Assembly: GCA_029379385.1 (NCBI GenBank)
Contig: CM055611.1
Location: 4,154,001 to 4,218,000, forward strand
Source: Quillaja saponaria
Lineage: Eukaryota > Streptophyta > Magnoliopsida > Fabales > Quillajaceae
Direction: 5' to 3'
Length of the DNA stretch: 64,000 nt
A program made the position numbers and the translations under genes. The notes beneath the pieces were generated by a model. It was given only the letters and a program-made list of their open reading frames with translations. It was not told the origin of the DNA and ran no database searches. Each line of letters starts with the position of its first letter. The stretch's first letter is position 1. This document shows positions 33,401 through 43,886 of this stretch, piece after piece.

Positions 33401-36400
33401 TATGAGCGAGATGGAGATTTTGCTCCAAAACAATGATGCTTTGAAAATGAAGCACCTGTGTGCTTGTTAAGCTGACATAACTCACAATTTAAAGATGACT
33501 AAGATGACAAACAAGGAATCATATTCTGGAGTTTGGATAGACTAGGATTATCAAACCAACTATGAATGAGAATGGGTGACACATCCATAGAGCAAGCCAC
33601 TGAAGATGTAGGTAGTGTCGTAAGATGGTAAAGGCCTTGTGACTCACTCCCTGTGCCAATTGTTCGTCTCGATGTAGGTAGTGTCGTAAGATGGTAAGAG
33701 TCTCTATAACTCACACCTTGTGCCAATTGTTTGTACTTAGTGTCATAAGATGGTAAAGGCTCTGTGACTCATGCTCTGTGCTAATCGTTTATCTCGTACA
33801 TCGATCATGTATAATAAAGAAATCATCAATGAAATGACAGAACAATAGATAGAACGAGTCAATTAACTAACATAAAATAGACTGAATAAACATTCTAGGA
33901 CATAGAGCACAAACTCTAAAGGTAAAGAAAATAATAGTGTAGCTCGACCTATATCTTTAGCAACGGTTGTGGAACCATTAGCTAAAATGACAGTGGAAAG
34001 TGACGGTGGATTAGAGAAAAATTTAGGGATATCAGATATGTGATCAAAAGTACCATAATTGATAATTCAAGTGTCAGAAGAGGTCTGAGAGAAGCACGCG
34101 ACAAAAGTTTCAAAAGAAGATTGTCAGGTAGTTTGGAACTATAGGAACTTATCATATTCGGTAGCTAATAATGAGACATTAAGAGTATTGCCCTCAAATG
34201 GTGAAACTTTAAGTGGATTGATTGATTGAATAATGTTAGCTGTAGGACCCGAATAACCAATCAACTAGTAACACTTTTCTCTCATATGGCCCATCTTGCT
34301 ATAATGAGTACACTGGGAAAGTCTACGATCATGACCTTTTTAACTACAATCTCCACGAGTGCTAGAGTGGGAGATCAAGACTGAGAAATTAGGAGATGGA
34401 GTCTCAACATGTGTTACTATCTGGAGAGGAGATACATAACAGCCGAACAAACACATCTTCCATGGAAGGAATAGTGGGTCAAGCCAGTATTGGATGGCGA
34501 ATTGGATCAAGATGAACTCAGAGCCCATATAGTATGAGAATCATGAATAACTTTTCTGAACCTTGCCCAAATAGGTGGACATATCCTGATCAGCCTGTTT
34601 TAGATTCAACAGATTAGTAACCATAGTGTAAAAATGTTGGATATCATGAGTGTATAAACTCTTGGCATGTTTCCACAATTCAAAACATGTCTTATATGGG
34701 CGGAAAATCTGCAGTATAACAGGCTCAAGAGATGTCCAAAGTAAACTATAGAAATAGGCATCAATCTTTTTCCAAGTGGGTTGTTCAAGGGTTAGAATAT
34801 CAACCAATGTGTTTGTGAGATGATTTTCATGTTCTTGTTCCAAAAATCATAACTCAACAGATGCAGCCTAAGACAAATAATTAGATCCATTTAATTTCTC
34901 AGTAATAATAATAGGGAATTTAGAAAAGACAATGGTAAAAGTAATGAGTTTTCAGATTTTTCGAAGGTAGACATAATTCGAATAGTACATTGATGAACAG
35001 TAATAGGTGAACAGTAACGGTAACATTACCGGATCTGGATGGTTGGTCGTATTGCTGGAATAAGGCACAACTGGAAAGAGACACAGCAAGAAAAATTAGA
35101 ATTTTCTCTCCCCAAGCTCTGGTATCATGTAAAAGCTAGAAAGAGAGAGACTTGAAGTATTTTGATGAATTGGTTGAGAATTCCTCACACCAAATTAATA
35201 TATTTATATTATTGAGATTGTTGTAGAGTACAAGTAAGTCATCTATACATAATAAGAAACTAGTTATAGATAAGGAAAATTAACCCACTAATTAAGCTAT
35301 TTATATTTACACCCTAACAATACCAAACAAATAGGAAAGCATCACCTGAAGTTGACAAGTGAAATGAAACTATTTAAAAAGATGATTTACTGGACCCCAG
35401 TTCTTTTGAATAGTTGACAGAAACTAAAAATAGCAGCATTCTTTTCCTTGAACTATTGATTGTCAGGATTGGACTCAATGCTGCTGTCTACAGGAAAAGC
35501 ATAGATTTTGGTATGGACATGAGATCCCATTCTCCAAATGCTCTATTCCCTGATAGTGAATGGACCTCTATACAAGCTTTTGACATTAATGAGTTATATT
35601 ACTTAACTTCCACTGTACTCAATCATTTTCTTCTCTACCTACCAGAAAGATGCAAAATTATGAACACATACCAATTAAGGAAATTTCACAATCTTTTACT
35701 GGAGATCAAATCAAACATCATTCTGAACCATGTTCCCAGCCACTTAACTAACTAGTAGCCTGTATTGTGTACAACCTAAGAATTGTAATTTGGAAAGGAT
35801 TATCAGCTATCCAGAAACAAAACTGTAATATAAGCATACACTTACTATCACCCTAACCCACATCAAAGTTAATCTGCTTTTAGAAGGAATTCTTCCTCCT
35901 CTGGTTAGCCTTCTACAGACTCACCTTGTAAGATCATGTCCATCAACAGAGCTCCAGAGACTCCCAGCACTTTCTATATTTAATACTCATCACCCTTCTC
36001 TTACACGTTTCCCTTGTCAGGAGATTTGCAATAGCTGCTTTCCCTTAAGCACTTCATTACACTCCTCTAATTTCCTATTCCGTATTCCACCAAAATGAAG
36101 TGGTTTGCATGTTCGGTCCAATTTACCTAATGGTACCCCCATGTAATTTTTGCAAACATTGCCACTGAAGATGAAACAGATCATAAAGCTGTAAAGTAAA
36201 TTGGTAAGCTCAAAATATTGATCTGGATCTTTTCCAGATATTGACAAGTTAATACATTTCCAACCAGCGAAGTGCATTGTAAGTCTCTCCGAAATAGAAT
36301 CTGACATTGCTTCTCCGCTAAAAGAACCAGAAAAAGGCCTCTTCTAAGTCATAGATAGCAAGTAACTAAAATCCAAGTTCTAAAGCTAATTCACTTTTCC

Positions 36401-39400
36401 CATAGGTTATCTTTTAACTTGAAACAGCCTCAAAGAACAAGTGTTTAATCCAAAAATCTCAGTTGCCATGTCCATGCCACAAAATATTTTATTCCCATCT
36501 GTAAACCAGAGGAAGGAAATCTGTATGGATTATAGAGATACCCTGACCCCTTTGTACAAAAAGGAGAATATGTGCTTGGAATGTGAAAATCCTTATGCGC
36601 TTTTTTTTTGTTGCTTCCAAGTAGTATTATTTGTCCTTAGAAGTTAGAACCCTTTAGCATTCCTCACAAGAAGACCTCCACCTTGTCCAAAAAATAAAAA
36701 ATAAGAAAAATACCCTACCCGATTGCTGAGGTTCAATCTTGAGAGCTCTGAATATAGTTGGTGCCTCTGAATTAATGTGAGTAGATTCTCTCTTTCGACT
36801 TAGTTTGGTTTTAAAACTATGGATGGAGGATTTTCCTTCATGATAATGAAAATTAATGAGTTGACTGTGGATTCATGCTCAGTCCAACCCATGCTTCTTC
36901 TGGTTCAGATGAATCATGCATGCATCAATGCTTATGTTCATGCTGGTGTCCTGAAATAAAAAAGTTTCCTAGCTATAAGGCAAATAGGTTGTATCAGCTC
37001 TTTTCCATGCAATTGAGATGTGTCATTAGTTCTGTTTTATATCTTAATTGCTTTCGTTGTTCTCAATATCTTTGCACAAGGTAATGTGATAGATAATAGA
37101 GTTGCTCAGATCAATTTCTTCCTTCTGAGACTTTAATGATTGCTGACAGATGAAGATGACCCAGATGCAGCAGTCTTTGTCTCAACAACCAGAGCAACTG
37201 CAGCAGGTTGTGCTTGTTTTTAATAAACTGCTCATGACCTGTTACCTCTGGAGACTGGACATAATTACTGATCGGTCACCAGTTTTTTTTTTTTTTTTTT
37301 TTCCCTCTTGGTGTGTGGGTGTGGGGGGGAGTTGACATATCATGGATGCATCAATTGGCTAAGTTCAATTTCTGCAGCCACTATATGCATATTCTATTGC
37401 TGGATTTTCTTATAAAAAAAATAATATAATCTCTTCGTTGGTATAATCAAGCTAATTATCATCCAATGGCTGTTTTTGTTCTTAGTCTAACAGAAAAAGA
37501 AAGCAGCATTCTTCTTCTGGAGCTGCTAATAGCACTGGTACTGGAAACACAGTGGGGCCTTCAACTAATTCACCACCATCAACACACACACCCGGTGATG
37601 GAATAACGACAGCAAGTAGTATTCAGCACGTCAACAGCATACCGAAGAGTTTAATGATGTATGGTACTGAAGGGACAGGAGGTCTTGCATCATCTGCAAA
37701 TCTGCTGGTTTGTTTATGTCATTAAATTTCGTTGAATACATATAATATTAAACATATTGTGTTTCCTTCACCTAATAAAATTTCATCACAATTTTGCTGA
37801 CTTCATTATATAATTACAACATTGGACAGGTTAGTATTTGAGTTCTTCAATCCATCAATTTCTTTTGTGCTATCAATCATATTATTCAGTTGTTGTTGTG
37901 TGGAAATTGCTTATTTGATTAATCCCTAATCAAGATGAATACATTTGAAAATCGAGTTTATTGCACATATATATTATACAGCGAACAGATTCATATGTTT
38001 TTAGTCTACATTGTTTAAAGCAGGATGACTTGGAACCATTTGGAGATGTTGGTGCTTTAGATGATAATGTGGAATCATTTCTGTCAAATGATGGAGGAGA
38101 AGGAGGGAGTCTGTATGGAACATTGAAACAGAGTCCAGCTGAACACCAAAAAGACTCTTCTAAAGGTAACCTATTGTTATACTGTGTACTTAAAGAATTA
38201 ATGTATTTGTGATTCCCGTATACCTATACCCCATATTACCGATTTCAGGTTTCACCTTTGCTGAAGTTGGTTGCATACGATCGAGGAACGGTGAAGTTAC
38301 GTGCTGTCATTTTTCTTCAGATGGAAAGTTGCTTGCCAGTGCTGGACATGACAACAAGGTATGTAGCATGCAGAATAAGGACAAAGTGCCACATTTGAGG
38401 AACACATTCACGGGGGCGAATATTATGTTTTGTTATTTTCATCTAGCTGTCAATTTGAGGACATTGATACGCTGTATCGTGCCTTTTACATTAATCCAAA
38501 TTTGGTGGTTTGAATTCGACATCATTTGGGACAAGACCCTATAGGCAATCGTAGGTTTGTGTTATCATGGATTATCTCTTTTGAGGGTTGTGTCATACTG
38601 TCACGCATCATGCAAGTGCATCTCTTAGGTTTTGCACGTATTTTCATTCCTTGGAGTGTTTGTATAGTGGTCTGATCTTGTTGAACTAGTTAGTAGGCAT
38701 CAGTGAAGCATTGAGAAAAGTTATCTTACTGAGTTTACAAAGAATAATATGTTTTTGAAAAAACTACTTCTTTTGCATGTATTAGGTTGTCCTTTGGAAC
38801 ATGGAAACCTTGCAGACAGAGAGCACCCCTGAAGAGCACAAAGCATATATTACAGACGTTCGGTTTAGGCCAAATTCATCTCAGCTGGCAACAGCTTCAG
38901 TTGATAAATCTGTGCGGTTATGGGATGCAGCCAATGTACTTACCTTTTCCCCTTTTACTAAGTAAAGTGTCTCAAGTTAATATCTACTGCAATAATAGGC
39001 CTTAAGTGATATATATAAGCTTTTCTAACGCCATCATGATTAACTGATCTAATTGTTAATGCAGCCTAGCTACCGTCTTCAAGAATATACAGGGCACAAT
39101 TCTCGTGTTATGTCCCTCGATTTCCACCCTAAGAAGACTGAACTTTTCTGTTCCTGCGATAATGACAATGAAATTCGCTATTACAATATTACTTCATCCT
39201 CCTGCAGTCATACATCCAAGGTTGATTGTCTTAAGTAACTTTATGCTTTCCTTTTGTATAAAATCAATTTCTTTTTCCCAGTAACGTTGTCGAATCCACT
39301 TTTTTATGACTTGTTACAGGGCGGTAATGCCCAAGTGAGATTTCAACCAAGAACTGGCCATCTACTGGGAGCAGCATCAGATAAAATAGTGTCCATTTTT

Positions 39401-40673
39401 GACGTTGAAACTGATAGACAAGTATACTCATTCCAGGTTGGTGTATGTAGTATATAGTTCTTAATTCTTGTTGAAAATGAAGTTCAGTAGCCTACACCAA
39501 CCTATATTGACTTGGTTACCTTTTCTAGTTGACATGTTAAAATTGCCTTTTCTAATTAAACTGACTCTGCACTTCAGGGTCATTCTGAAAAGGTGAATTA
39601 CATATGCTGGGATGCAAATGGAGATTACTTGGCATCTGTAAGTCAGAACTTATTGAAGATTTGGTCATTGGCCTCAGGAAATTGTATTCAGGAGCTTGGG
39701 TCTACTGGCAACCAGTTTTATTCCTGTGTTTTTCACCCAATCTATTCAACTCTTCTGGTGGTTGGAGGGATCTCGGTAATTAACTTTTCATGATTATATC
39801 TATTGTTTAAAATTTTGTGGACATAAACTAGAATCTGAACCCAAATTTCTGTGATACATTAGTTAGACTCTTAAGAATTCGTTTATTAGACATATACATG
39901 CACACAAGTCTTCAGTGCTGAGATACAAGACCTACTGAACCTGTCACATCTTTTATTGACTAGGTATAACAAAACAAAAATTATTGTTTGTGGAATGGTA
40001 TGATATGTGGTGGTATTTGTTATAATTTTTGAAGTCCCGACTTGATATTTTTGTTGGTAAGGAAGTTGTGTCAGTTTCAAATTTAACTATTGAGTTCGAT
40101 AATTCTTCAATTAGCTGGAGTTTAAAAAGAAATATCAAGTCACCAATGTTCTGCTTGGGTGATTAATTGAGTCTTGGATATAAAACAGAAGATAGGTGCA
40201 TTCAGGATCTTAATTGAATCTCAGATCCAGCATACATCCTTTAAGATGAATTTTGTAAGTCTGAGAAATAAACAGTTTCATATAACCTCATTTTTCTTTA
40301 ACATTGTACCTTTTTTTGTTTCCTGCAATAACTTCATTCTTGTTTAGTAATCTCTTCTGTTCAAGAATTGGATTTTGTGATTAGCATGTATAGGCATCAA
40401 CAGTTGTATTGGCATTTCAATTGAGTAAATATAGTTGCTTTTGTTATTGGACTGCCTTCATAAGTCATCTATTAAATAGAATACTTGTTTCTCTGTTGCT
40501 AATTACATATCTTTGACTATGATTTCCAGTCCTTAGAGCTATGGAACATGGCTGAGAATAAGAGCATGACAATTTCTGCACACGAGAATATAATCTCTGC
40601 TTTGGCGCAATCACCTGTAACTGGAATGGTTGCCTCTGCAAGTCATGACAGCGCCGTTAAGTTATGGAAATAA
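21465..40673 (+). CDS. LUH: LEUNIG_HOMOLOG-type transcriptional corepressor (LisH/LUFS + WD40)
   Basis: This is a Groucho/TLE-like nuclear corepressor of the LEUNIG family, which works with SEUSS-type adaptors and histone deacetylases. Coding exons are 21465-21496, 21639-21736, 21936-22045, 22152-22444, 22622-22697, 22821-22929, 25939-25988, 26091-26357, 37150-37206, 37486-37707, 38024-38165, 38249-38358, 38786-38935, 39065-39220, 39320-39436, 39578-39775 and 40530-40673. All phases match and the total is 776 codons, near the usual 780-790. The N-terminal LisH/LUFS part has [15 protein letters not shown] and [17 protein letters not shown]. It is followed by a Gln-rich stretch (exon 5), a basic NRKRKQ motif in exon 10 (a possible NLS), and WD40 repeats from about residue 500 to the C-terminal [12 protein letters not shown]. 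The polyQ is short and the sequence follows LUH rather than LUG. Oddities: RYYNI replaces the usual RYWNI in one WD repeat; an in-frame ATG lies 12 nt upstream (21453); coding intron 8-9 is 10.8 kb and TE-filled. The gene appears intact. Confidence 0.93.
23328..23537 (-). repeat. 117-bp tandem duplication of LTR-like sequence in intron
   Basis: TACAACCATAAGCTTTATTT begins at 23328 and again at 23445, with about 93 bases matching well. Between the copies lies CTCCCCCTCAAGATGGAG, which read on the - strand is a Copia polypurine tract. These look like rearranged fragments of a - strand Copia 3' end. Confidence 0.65.
23910..24187. repeat. Direct repeat flanking a 240-bp segment in intron
   Basis: TGATTGGTTTTAAGAGTG occurs at 23910-23927 and at 24170-24187. 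The enclosed segment has higher GC content than its surroundings (CCCAAGCCCAGCCTCATC etc.). The pattern suggests a small LTR-like or recombination-derived unit, but the family is not recognised. Confidence 0.4.
24190..25930. other. Intron of the LEUNIG-type gene, nothing recognised
   Basis: Ordinary AT-rich intron sequence with a T-run near 25665-25680. No TE protein or repeat could be assigned. Confidence 0.4.
27092..27927. mobile_element. Non-autonomous DNA transposon with imperfect terminal inverted repeats
   Basis: The left end GAAACATGGATACGGATACG and the reverse complement of the right end (GAAGCACGGATATG) match at about 11 of 14 positions. Both flanks repeat GATAC/GTATCC motifs. The interior has a run of about 30 A at about 27374-27402 and a GC-richer block at 27500-27650. 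No clean target duplication was found. It lies in the 10.8-kb intron of the LEUNIG-type gene. Confidence 0.55.
27930..29060. other. Intron segment, unassigned
   Basis: No coding or repeat assignment. GC-richer patches around 28140-28460 look like retrotransposon LTR or untranslated sequence, but I could not match them to anything else in the window. Confidence 0.3.
29070..29585. mobile_element. hAT-type MITE with intact 8-bp target duplication
   Basis: The 516-bp element has 12-bp termini TAGGGGTGCAAA and TTTGTACCCCTA, which are inverted repeats with one mismatch. It is flanked by GTTGCATG at 29062-29069 and 29586-29593. The 8-bp duplication and TAGGG ends fit the hAT superfamily. The inside is rich in GAGCTC/AAGCTC motifs in both orientations, giving long self-complementary stretches. 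No transposase is encoded. Confidence 0.85.
29700..29955 (-). mobile_element. 3' end fragment of an L1-type LINE
   Basis: It matches, with moderate divergence, the 3' end of the - strand LINE at 50981-52140, including ACAAGAAGNCC, GATAAATAAAAATGCAAGCT and TTAAAACAATAAT. A T-run at its low-coordinate side is the element's poly(A) on the - strand. It is 5'-truncated and non-coding. Confidence 0.7.
30010..30240. repeat. Degenerate 45-bp minisatellite
   Basis: About five copies of a 44-45-base unit, each with CRATTGGATTTG, then a TCCYAGTTGATT core. Starts of the motif are spaced 44-45 bases apart and the copies have diverged. It lies in the LEUNIG-type intron. Confidence 0.65.
30850..31499. other. 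Unassigned GC-richer segment, possible hAT-like element
   Basis: It starts TAGTTATCAAACTCGTACG, a form seen at the ends of some plant hAT elements, and runs to a CT-rich block (31200-31500) that resembles a gene leader. I found no matching right terminus. It abuts the Copia integrase fragment at about 31500. Confidence 0.3.
31625..31732 (+). repeat. 5' LTR of the short Copia
   Basis: Begins TGTTGGTGTA and ends CTAAAATCA. By eye it differs from the 3' copy at about 10 of 108 positions, so the insertion is not recent. Confidence 0.85.
32973..33080 (+). repeat. 3' LTR of the short Copia
   Basis: Begins TGATGGTGTA and ends CTAAAATCA, and pairs with 31625-31732. It follows the RNase H stop codon directly after a short purine-rich stretch. 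Confidence 0.85.
33605..33797 (-). repeat. Tandem triplication, about 65 bp, inside Copia pol
   Basis: Units start near 33605, 33671 and 33731; each contains GTGTCRTAAGATGGTAA and TGTGCYAAT. On the coding strand each unit encodes the [14 protein letters not shown] gag-pre-integrase motif, so that motif is repeated. This is a local duplication in a dead element. Confidence 0.8.
35128..35329 (-). repeat. 5' LTR of the minus-strand Copia
   Basis: On the - strand it begins TGTTAGGGTGTAAATATAAA and ends GCTTTTACA, followed by a primer site close to TGGTATCAGAGC (two mismatches). Related to the LTR at 15950-16189. Confidence 0.85.
35335..37149. other. End of the 10.8-kb intron, nothing assigned
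   Basis: Open frames at 35414-35755 (+) and 36017-36307 (-) have no family I recognise and no splice context. The rest is ordinary intron up to the acceptor at 37149. Confidence 0.4.
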
Positions 40674-41087
40674 ATTCGGATATATGTGGTATTATCCTTC
40701 CTATATTCTGTGATTACCCTAGCAAAATGGGGTTTCTGAATCTAGTATGCAATAATTTGTCAAGTATTATAATTTTAGGTGCAGTGTCTTAATCTGTATT
40801 GCAGTTTTGCATGGTAGTTATATTTAATTGAAGATGGTGAAATTGAGGAACATCAGCTCATCTCTGTGGAAGGTTTGATGAGAATGTCATACTAATTGCA
40901 CAGGCCTAAAGGGACATCAGTACACCTGGGAAAAGAAGGGAACCCAATAGAGGATGTGGATGAGATGCAATTTATAATGTAACTTCTAATGTTCCTTTCT
41001 TACATTAGCAAGCAATGTTCTGGATCTCATTATATTTGTGACAACTAGTGAACAATTATACGATTTTACATAATTCTGGATCTCATT

Positions 41088-41093
41088 AATAAA
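41088..41093 (+). terminator. Candidate poly(A) signal of the LEUNIG-type gene
   Basis: AATAAA lies about 415 bp after the stop codon at 40673, at the end of a 3' UTR-like stretch. Assigned by position only. Confidence 0.4.
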
Positions 41094-41099
41094 TATATT

Positions 41100-42005
41100 T
41101 TGTTGCTCTCTGGCTATGACACTTGTAAACTGTTACAATTTTACATAATTTTAGATTATCTTGGTGACAAGAAAAATAAGATAAAGCGTGGAATGTGGAT
41201 ATACTTTTGGTTCTTATTGTTTCTTAAGAATTCAAATTGGTCCCTCAAATTCAATTACTTCAATTTCGTCATTTGATCAAGAGTTTTTTAATGAATATTT
41301 TTAGGACATTTGTTAATAAGAGTATATTTAATATTTTTTTAAAAGTATTTATAAGAGTACGATAATGATTTTTTTTAAAAGTATTTTAAATTTTAAAGCA
41401 TTTCTTGAATTAACATTTAGTTATATTACATATATATAAATTATAATTTTGAGATTTAGATCATCTCCTATACACGTGTAAGAAGGAATTATGATTTATA
41501 ATTTGTCCTAGTCGAGACCCAAACTGTTCTAGAAGATCTATTTTACACTTAGAAGGGTATTACAAATCGAAAGATAAAACTGATATCAAGCCAGATAATG
41601 CATTTAAATCAACTTGGTTGTAGTTACATGACATATGCTTTTCTTTCTTTTTTCCTCCTAATACCAGCAACGAGCAAGGAGGACATCAAAATCTGGTTGG
41701 AGTGATGATATGCAGGTCCAAAATATTCGAACTTCAACTCAATGTTTCACGGCTGATCTGTACTAGCAAAATGTTCATACAGTAAGAGTAGGAATTGATT
41801 AACTGAGTATTTAACTTTTTTAGGGTCCTGTTCTAAGGAAGGAATGAGTTTTTAATGTATACATAGAGAAAACAGTGCAATGAAAAATGCAAGCACTGCT
41901 TGGAGAGAGATTTTTTTTTATCTCATTGCATTTATTCAATATATATAGAATTTTGAAGAATCTAGATAAATTAAGAAATTAGAGAATATTTATTATGTGG
42001 ATGTT
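41100..42005. other. Intergenic, nothing recognised
   Basis: AT-rich sequence between the LEUNIG-type gene and the plastid-derived block. No open frame or repeat was assigned. Confidence 0.4.
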
Positions 42006-42011
42006 GGTAGC

Positions 42012-43020
42012 CTCTGGGGTTGCTTCTGTAAGTGGATAACCAACACTGAAAACTATCTTTACATTTGATGGTTTGGTGTTTTGATGATCTCTACTTCATT
42101 GACCACAACTTCTGTGTTTACTATCGCTTTCATTGCTACCCTTCCTGTAGATATTGATGGTATTAATGAGCCTGTTACTGGATCTCTACTTTACAGAAAC
42201 AATATTATTTCTAGTGCTATTATTCTTACTTTAGAGGCTATAAGTTTATGGTTTTACCTGATATGAGAAGCAGCATCCGTTAAAAATGATTGTACAATGG
42301 TGGTACTTATGAGATAATTGTTTTACACTTTTTCCTTGGTGTAGCTTGTTAGTTGGGTCGTGAGTGGAAACTTGGTTTTAGTCTGGGAATGTGCCTTGGG
42401 ATTTGATGTTGCATATTCAGCTCATGTTGCAGTTGCTACTACTGTTTTCTTGATTTATCCAATTGGTCAAGGAAGCTTTTCTAATGGTATGCCTCTAGGA
42501 ATCTTTGGTACTTTCAACTTCACGATTTTATTTCAAGCTAAGCACAATATTTTCATGCACCCATTTCACATGTTAGGCGTAGTTGGTGTATTCGGTAGCT
42601 CCTTATACAGTGCTACGCACAATTCCTTAGAAACTTCTAGTTTGATCAGGAAGACCACATAAAATAATTTGCTAATGAAGGTTGTAGAAACAGTCAAGAG
42701 AAGAAACCTATAATATTGTAGCTACTCATGGTTATTTTGGTGGATTGATTTTTCAATATGCTAGTTTCAACAACTCTCGTTCTTTAAATCTCTTTCTCGC
42801 TACTTGGCCTGTAACAAGTATCCGGTTTACCGTGTTAGATATTAGTACTATGACTTTTAATTTAAATAATTTCTATTTTAACCATTATATAATTGATAGT
42901 CAAGGCTGTAATTAAATACCTAGCTTGATATTACTAGCCACTCTAACCTTGATATGAAAGTTATACATGAACGTAATGCTCATAACTTCCCCCCTAGACC
43001 CAGCTACTATTGAAGCCCTA
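42012..43020 (+). pseudogene. psbA: Nuclear copy of plastid psbA (NUPT), decayed
   Basis: Nucleotide and protein similarity to the plastid gene for photosystem II D1 runs from about codon 12 (CTCTGGGG.TGCTTCTGTAA) to the 3' end (GAACGTAATGCTCATAACTTC, then CTATTGAAG). Recognisable D1 motifs include [25 protein letters not shown] and [11 protein letters not shown]. It has many substitutions, in-frame stops (for example the family WEAAS Trp is now TGA near 42264) and frameshifts, so it cannot encode D1. Flanking plastid genes are not recognisable. It is an old plastid-to-nucleus transfer of a segment little larger than one gene. Confidence 0.92.
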
Positions 43021-43799
43021 CCGCCTTCTCTTAGGCTAGCAGTCAACTAGAAGTAGCTCGCTCGTCTTCGCTCCGACCAGCTTAAGTAATTGAAGACAAT
43101 GTTTCCTTGCTTGCATCAAGAGTTTAAACTTGTTATGGAGTAATTACTTGAACATGCAAGATATTCATCAGATTATGTAGACAAAAATCACTATACTCAT
43201 CCGTAGAATGCATGCCCATGGAAATGAATAATGATAAAGAGCTACCCAATAAAACTTGGCAAATTCAAGATCAAATATTCAAAATTACAAATAATTTGTA
43301 TGAAAATTTACTTTTTGTAGCCTCTTTCTTAGGCCAAGGGCCTACAACTGTTTTTGTCTTGTAGAGCGCATTTGAAAAAAATTTCATATGTGAAATTTAA
43401 TTAATTTGAAACGAATTTTATATCTTGTGTTTTAATGAATTGGTTTAGTCTATTTAAATGAGATCCATTTGAAGTGCGTTTCTGAATTTCATACTAAAGA
43501 GGTTAGTGTGTAGAGTTCTTTTGAAATGAGTTAATAGTTAGTCTCATTTCAAATAATTATTTTATCTTTAATATTTCTCATATATTTAAATCGATAAAAA
43601 GTTACAAACATTTCCTCTCATCTCATACTTAACTAATTTCTTATTTTTTATTTTTTAATTCAATAATAATGTTAATTGAAAATTTTAAATAATATGAAAA
43701 AAAAAAAAAAAAAACTTAAGAATTCTTCATATATTCTAAATAAGAAAACTGAACTGAATTTCATAATTGTATTGTTTTGTTTTAAATAAGAACATTTAT
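43021..43799. other. Intergenic after the psbA copy
   Basis: No further plastid gene is recognisable. AT-rich sequence with an A-run near 43698-43714. Confidence 0.35.
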
Positions 43800-43845
43800 T
43801 ATAAACTAGTCACCTGCACGCACATACTTGTGTGTTTTATACATC

Positions 43846-43886
<41 letters not shown>

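Larger units (their letters stand above)
31500..35329 (-). mobile_element. Defective Copia retrotransposon, split by another Copia
   Basis: On the - strand, from the high end: LTR (35128-35329), tRNA-Met-like primer site (35116-35127), gag (about 34541-34843, Copia-type gag with NLLNLKQ and MSTYLGKVQ), a protease-like region with [11 protein letters not shown], gag-pre-integrase (around 33499-33800, [10 protein letters not shown]), and integrase ending in a QQNG-like motif near 33100. The integrase continues on the far side of the inserted element at 31500-31624 (HLIET.. and [14 protein letters not shown] motifs). Frames are broken throughout. RT, RNase H and the second LTR are missing. Confidence 0.85.

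Noticed and set aside
35414..35755. 113-codon + strand frame in the LEUNIG-type intron
   Set aside because: No recognisable family, no splice or start context, and low complexity of evidence; left unassigned.
42360..42662. Open frame resembling photosystem II D1
   Set aside because: It is part of the psbA nuclear copy; stops and frameshifts on both sides rule out a working gene.
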